From: JAMIFN01 sp964608575
GTDB taxonomy: Bacteria; Pseudomonadota; Gammaproteobacteria; Burkholderiales; Burkholderiaceae_C
Assembly (NCBI GenBank): GCA_964608575.1
Contig: CAZSPW010000079.1
Location: 1-8,538, forward strand
Direction: 5' to 3'
DNA length: 8,538 bases
The notes beneath the pieces were generated by a model. The model searched no databases and was not told the DNA's origin. It was given only the letters and a program-made list of their open reading frames with translations. This document shows, piece by piece, positions 6,819-8,538 of the stretch. The position numbers and the translations under genes are program-made. Each line of letters starts with the position of its first letter. Within the stretch, counting starts at the first letter, position 1.

Positions 6819-6823
6819 GAGAG
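6819..6823 (+). promoter_or_regulatory. Ribosome binding site of purA
   Basis: GAGAG lies five bases before the ATG at 6829. It is the clearest Shine-Dalgarno match in the window and fixes the purA start, although the reading frame stays open for 90 more codons upstream inside hisZ. Confidence 0.6.
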
Positions 6824-6828
6824 CTGTT

Positions 6829-8160
6829 ATGGGCACCACTACGCGCGGAAAAAATGTTGTTGTCGTCGGCACGCAATGGGGCGACGAAGGCAAGGGCAAA
6901 CTGGTCGATTGGCTGACCGAACTGGCGCAAGGCGTGGTGCGCTTCCAGGGCGGCCACAACGCAGGCCACACCCTCGTCATCAACGGCCAAAAAACCGCGC
7001 TGCACCTCATCCCCAGCGGCATCATGCGCCCAAGCGTGAAATGCTATATCGGCAATGGCGTAGTGCTGTCTGTCACCAAACTGCTGGAAGAAATCGCAGG
7101 GCTGGAAAAAGCTGGCGTAGAAGTCAAAAGCCGCCTGCGCATCAGCGAAGCCTGCCCCTTGATTTTGCCCCTGCACGCCGCGCTGGACCAAGCGCGTGAA
7201 ATCGCGCTGGAAGGCGCTGGCCAGCAAAAAATCGGCACCACAGGCCGTGGCATAGGCCCCGCTTACGAAGACAAAGTCGCCCGCCGCGCCCTCAAAGTAC
7301 AAGATTTGAAATACCCCGAACGCTTCGCCAGCAAACTGCGCGAACTGCTGGATTTGTACAACCACATCCTCACCACCTACCTCAAAGCGCCCGCGCTGGA
7401 ATTCCAGCCGATTTACGACGAAGCCATGCGCCAAGCCGAAATCATCCGCCCCATGATGGCCGATGTCTCACGCGAATTGAACGAAGCCCATCTGCACGGC
7501 GAAAACCTGCTGTTTGAAGGCGCGCAGGGCACCCTGCTGGATATTGACCACGGCACCTACCCCTATGTCACTTCCAGCAACTGTGTGGCGGGCAACGCCG
7601 CTGCGGGCGCAGGCGTAGGCCCCAGCTTGCTGCACTATGTGCTGGGCATCACCAAAGCCTATTGCACCCGTGTTGGCTCAGGCCCATTTCCCACCGAATT
7701 GGATTGGGAAAAAGAAGGCACCCCTGGCTACCACATGAGCACCGTGGGCGCAGAACGCGGCACCACCACTGGGCGCCACCGCCGCTGCGGTTGGTTTGAT
7801 GCCGCGCTGCTCAAACGCTCGGCACAGGTCAACGGTTTGACTGGCCTGTGCATCACCAAACTCGATGTCTTGGATGGCCTCAAAGAATTGAAAATCTGCA
7901 CAGGCTATGAACTCGACGGCGAAAAAATCGACATCCTGCCCATAGGCGCAGATGAAATCGAACGCTGCGTGCCCATTTACGAAACCCTGGCAGGCTGGAG
8001 CGACAGCACCGTCGGCATCACCGACTTTGACCAACTGCCCACCAATGCCCAGCTCTACCTGCAACGCATTGAGCAAGTCACGGGCGTGCCCATTCATGTG
8101 GTATCCACCAGCCCCGACCGCGACCACACCATCTTGCGCCAGCACCCCTTCTTGGCCTAA
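6829..8160 (+). CDS. purA: Adenylosuccinate synthetase PurA
   Basis: PurA joins IMP and aspartate using GTP to form adenylosuccinate, the committed step toward AMP. It is a cytoplasmic homodimer. The 443 residues are normal for the family. Visible motifs are the GTQWGDEGKGK phosphate-binding loop (14-24) with catalytic D19, H47 in GGHNAGHTL (28 residues later, as in E. coli D13 and H41), the IMP-contact TTGRGIGPAYEDK (137-149), EGAQGTLLDIDHGTYPYVT (230-248), the aspartate-binding GAERGTTTGRHRRCGW (307-322), and TKLD (343-346) for guanine recognition. The ATG at 6829 is set by a good ribosome binding site and the family N-terminus. The gene follows hisZ by 31 bases. Histidine synthesis makes AICAR, an IMP precursor, so the pairing is metabolically sensible. 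No convincing intrinsic terminator follows directly. Confidence 0.97.
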   Translation: MGTTTRGKNVVVVGTQWGDEGKGKLVDWLTELAQGVVRFQGGHNAGHTLVINGQKTALHLIPSGIMRPSVKCYIGNGVVLSVTKLLEEIAGLEKAGVEVKSRLRISEACPLILPLHAALDQAREIALEGAGQQKIGTTGRGIGPAYEDKVARRALKVQDLKYPERFASKLRELLDLYNHILTTYLKAPALEFQPIYDEAMRQAEIIRPMMADVSRELNEAHLHGENLLFEGAQGTLLDIDHGTYPYVTSSNCVAGNAAAGAGVGPSLLHYVLGITKAYCTRVGSGPFPTELDWEKEGTPGYHMSTVGAERGTTTGRHRRCGWFDAALLKRSAQVNGLTGLCITKLDVLDGLKELKICTGYELDGEKIDILPIGADEIERCVPIYETLAGWSDSTVGITDFDQLPTNAQLYLQRIEQVTGVPIHVVSTSPDRDHTILRQHPFLA

Positions 8161-8228
8161 GGGCTTGGGCTTGGCTCCTTCGTGCGAAGGGCGCAGCAAA
8201 CAGGCGGTGCTGGTTGGAGTTTGTCATC

Positions 8229-8246
8229 CTGCGCCTAGCCGCGCAG
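8229..8246. other. Hairpin CTGCGC/GCGCAG
   Basis: CTGCGC (8229-8234) and GCGCAG (8241-8246) form a perfect 6-bp stem around a six-base loop. After one mismatch the pairing continues with CAT and ATG on the outside. The start, TGTCATCCTGCGC, resembles the edge of a small dispersed palindromic element, possibly decayed. Confidence 0.4.
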
Positions 8247-8249
8247 CAT

Positions 8250-8284
8250 GGCACTCAGCGGCACTCAGCGGCACTCAGCGGCAC
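8250..8284 (+). repeat. 10-bp direct tandem repeat, 3.5 units
   Basis: The unit GGCACTCAGC occurs three times without change (8250-8259, 8260-8269, 8270-8279) and is followed by a partial GGCAC (8280-8284). It lies in non-coding DNA 90 bases after purA. Perfect short units suggest recent slippage and possible copy-number variation among strains. Confidence 0.85.
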
Positions 8285-8296
8285 AAAGGCTTGTGC
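8281..8296. other. Hairpin GCACAA/TTGTGC
   Basis: GCACAA (8281-8286) and TTGTGC (8291-8296) form a perfect 6-bp stem around the loop AGGC. It overlaps the end of the tandem repeat and is followed by AAATCC, so it lacks the T tract of an intrinsic terminator. A role in ending the purA transcript is possible but unsupported. Confidence 0.4.
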
Positions 8297-8313
8297 AAAT
8301 CCATGGCGCTAAA

Positions 8314-8342
8314 AATGGCTATATAAGCACAAAAAAGCCATT
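8314..8342 (-). terminator. Weak minus-strand terminator-like inverted repeat
   Basis: AATGGCT (8314-8320) and AGCCATT (8336-8342) pair over 7 bp with a 15-base A-rich loop. Read on the minus strand the stem is followed by TTT. It could end a minus-strand transcript entering from the right, but no such gene is visible. Confidence 0.25.
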
Positions 8343-8351
8343 AAAAAAGTG

Positions 8352-8380
8352 AGCTGCCCAGGCAGGTTTTGCGGCCTTAA
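8352..8380 (+). repeat. Dispersed intergenic repeat, copy C
   Basis: AGCTGCCCAGGCAG, one variable base, then TTTTGCGGCCTTAA. It matches copy B at 26 of 29 positions by eye. Like the others it lies in non-coding DNA downstream of a gene and is preceded by an A-rich stretch. Confidence 0.65.
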
Positions 8381-8451
8381 AGCCATAAAAGGCACTTAAA
8401 AAACCTGTTTAAAAGCATAGCAAGCCCTAACGGCCTGTTATTGTTCCACTG

Positions 8452-8468
8452 TTGGCACAATTCGCGCA
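8452..8468 (+). promoter_or_regulatory. Possible sigma-54 promoter pointing out of the window
   Basis: TTGGCACA, four bases, then GCGCA fits the -24/-12 layout: the -24 element TTGGCAC is exact, and the invariant GG (8454-8455) and GC (8466-8467) are 12 bases apart. The -12 element has GCGC in place of the preferred TTGC. The start point would be near 8479. The gene served would begin beyond 8538, so this cannot be confirmed here. Confidence 0.3.
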
Positions 8469-8538
8469 AAAATCGCTAAAAAAGCCTAGATTGTTCCAAA
8501 ATCCGGCATAAAGCCGCGCTCAGGCATCCTGTACCATC

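Larger units (their letters stand above)
8161..8538. other. Non-coding region after purA
   Basis: This 378-base stretch has no supported gene. In order it holds a CCTTC/GAAGG hairpin (8177-8190), a CTGCGC/GCGCAG hairpin (8229-8246), a 10-bp tandem repeat, a GCACAA/TTGTGC hairpin (8281-8296), an AATGGCT/AGCCATT inverted repeat (8314-8342), copy C of the dispersed repeat, and an A+T-richer end with a possible sigma-54 promoter. No hairpin is followed by a strong T tract on the + strand. Confidence 0.7.

Noticed and set aside
6559..6828. In-frame extension of purA by 90 codons upstream
   Set aside because: It overlaps hisZ in another frame, lacks PurA family similarity, and the ATG at 6829 has the only good ribosome binding site and the correct family N-terminus.
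7678..8199. Minus-strand open frame over the end of purA
   Set aside because: It is antisense to conserved PurA motifs, has no start signal and shows no recognisable family.

Overview
This window reads as chromosomal housekeeping DNA from a betaproteobacterium, most likely Burkholderiales and perhaps Comamonadaceae. The support is a short-form histidine pathway regulator (HisZ) placed directly before purA, a high G+C coding bias, and intergenic repeats with the 'gatagctgc' look I associate with Comamonadaceae. The family assignment rests on memory and not on a search. No phage, plasmid, insertion sequence, CRISPR array or defence cassette is visible, and I do not see a previously undescribed system here.

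Layout, left to right. A selO (ydiU) gene on the + strand (25-1575) faces two minus-strand genes. These are a secreted DUF192 protein (1698-2201) and, upstream of it, ruvC (2285-2812). A strong minus-strand terminator lies between selO and the DUF192 gene. The ruvC start region runs into a run of exactly 100 N (2863-2962). An identical 55-bp sequence sits on each side of the N run, which looks like an assembly join and not biology. Four + strand genes follow: purU (3195-4052), a YajR-like MFS transporter (4262-5518), hisZ (5607-6797) and purA (6829-8160). The last 378 bases hold no gene. They contain short tandem repeats, hairpins, a dispersed-repeat copy and a possible sigma-54 promoter pointing out of the window.

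Functionally, purU, hisZ and purA touch connected one-carbon, purine and histidine metabolism. PurU releases formate and free tetrahydrofolate from 10-formyl-tetrahydrofolate. HisZ supports HisG, which consumes ATP and PRPP and whose pathway returns AICAR to purine synthesis. PurA commits IMP to AMP. Only hisZ and purA are close enough (31 bases) to suggest one transcript. RuvC resolves Holliday junctions, SelO AMPylates proteins, and the DUF192 protein has no established role.

The points most worth a second look are outside the genes. They are a 29-bp dispersed repeat present three times in intergenic DNA, an 86-bp imperfect palindrome ahead of purU, the 55-bp duplication at the gap, and the structured region after purA. 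Recognisable Shine-Dalgarno sequences are scarce; purA has the only clear one.
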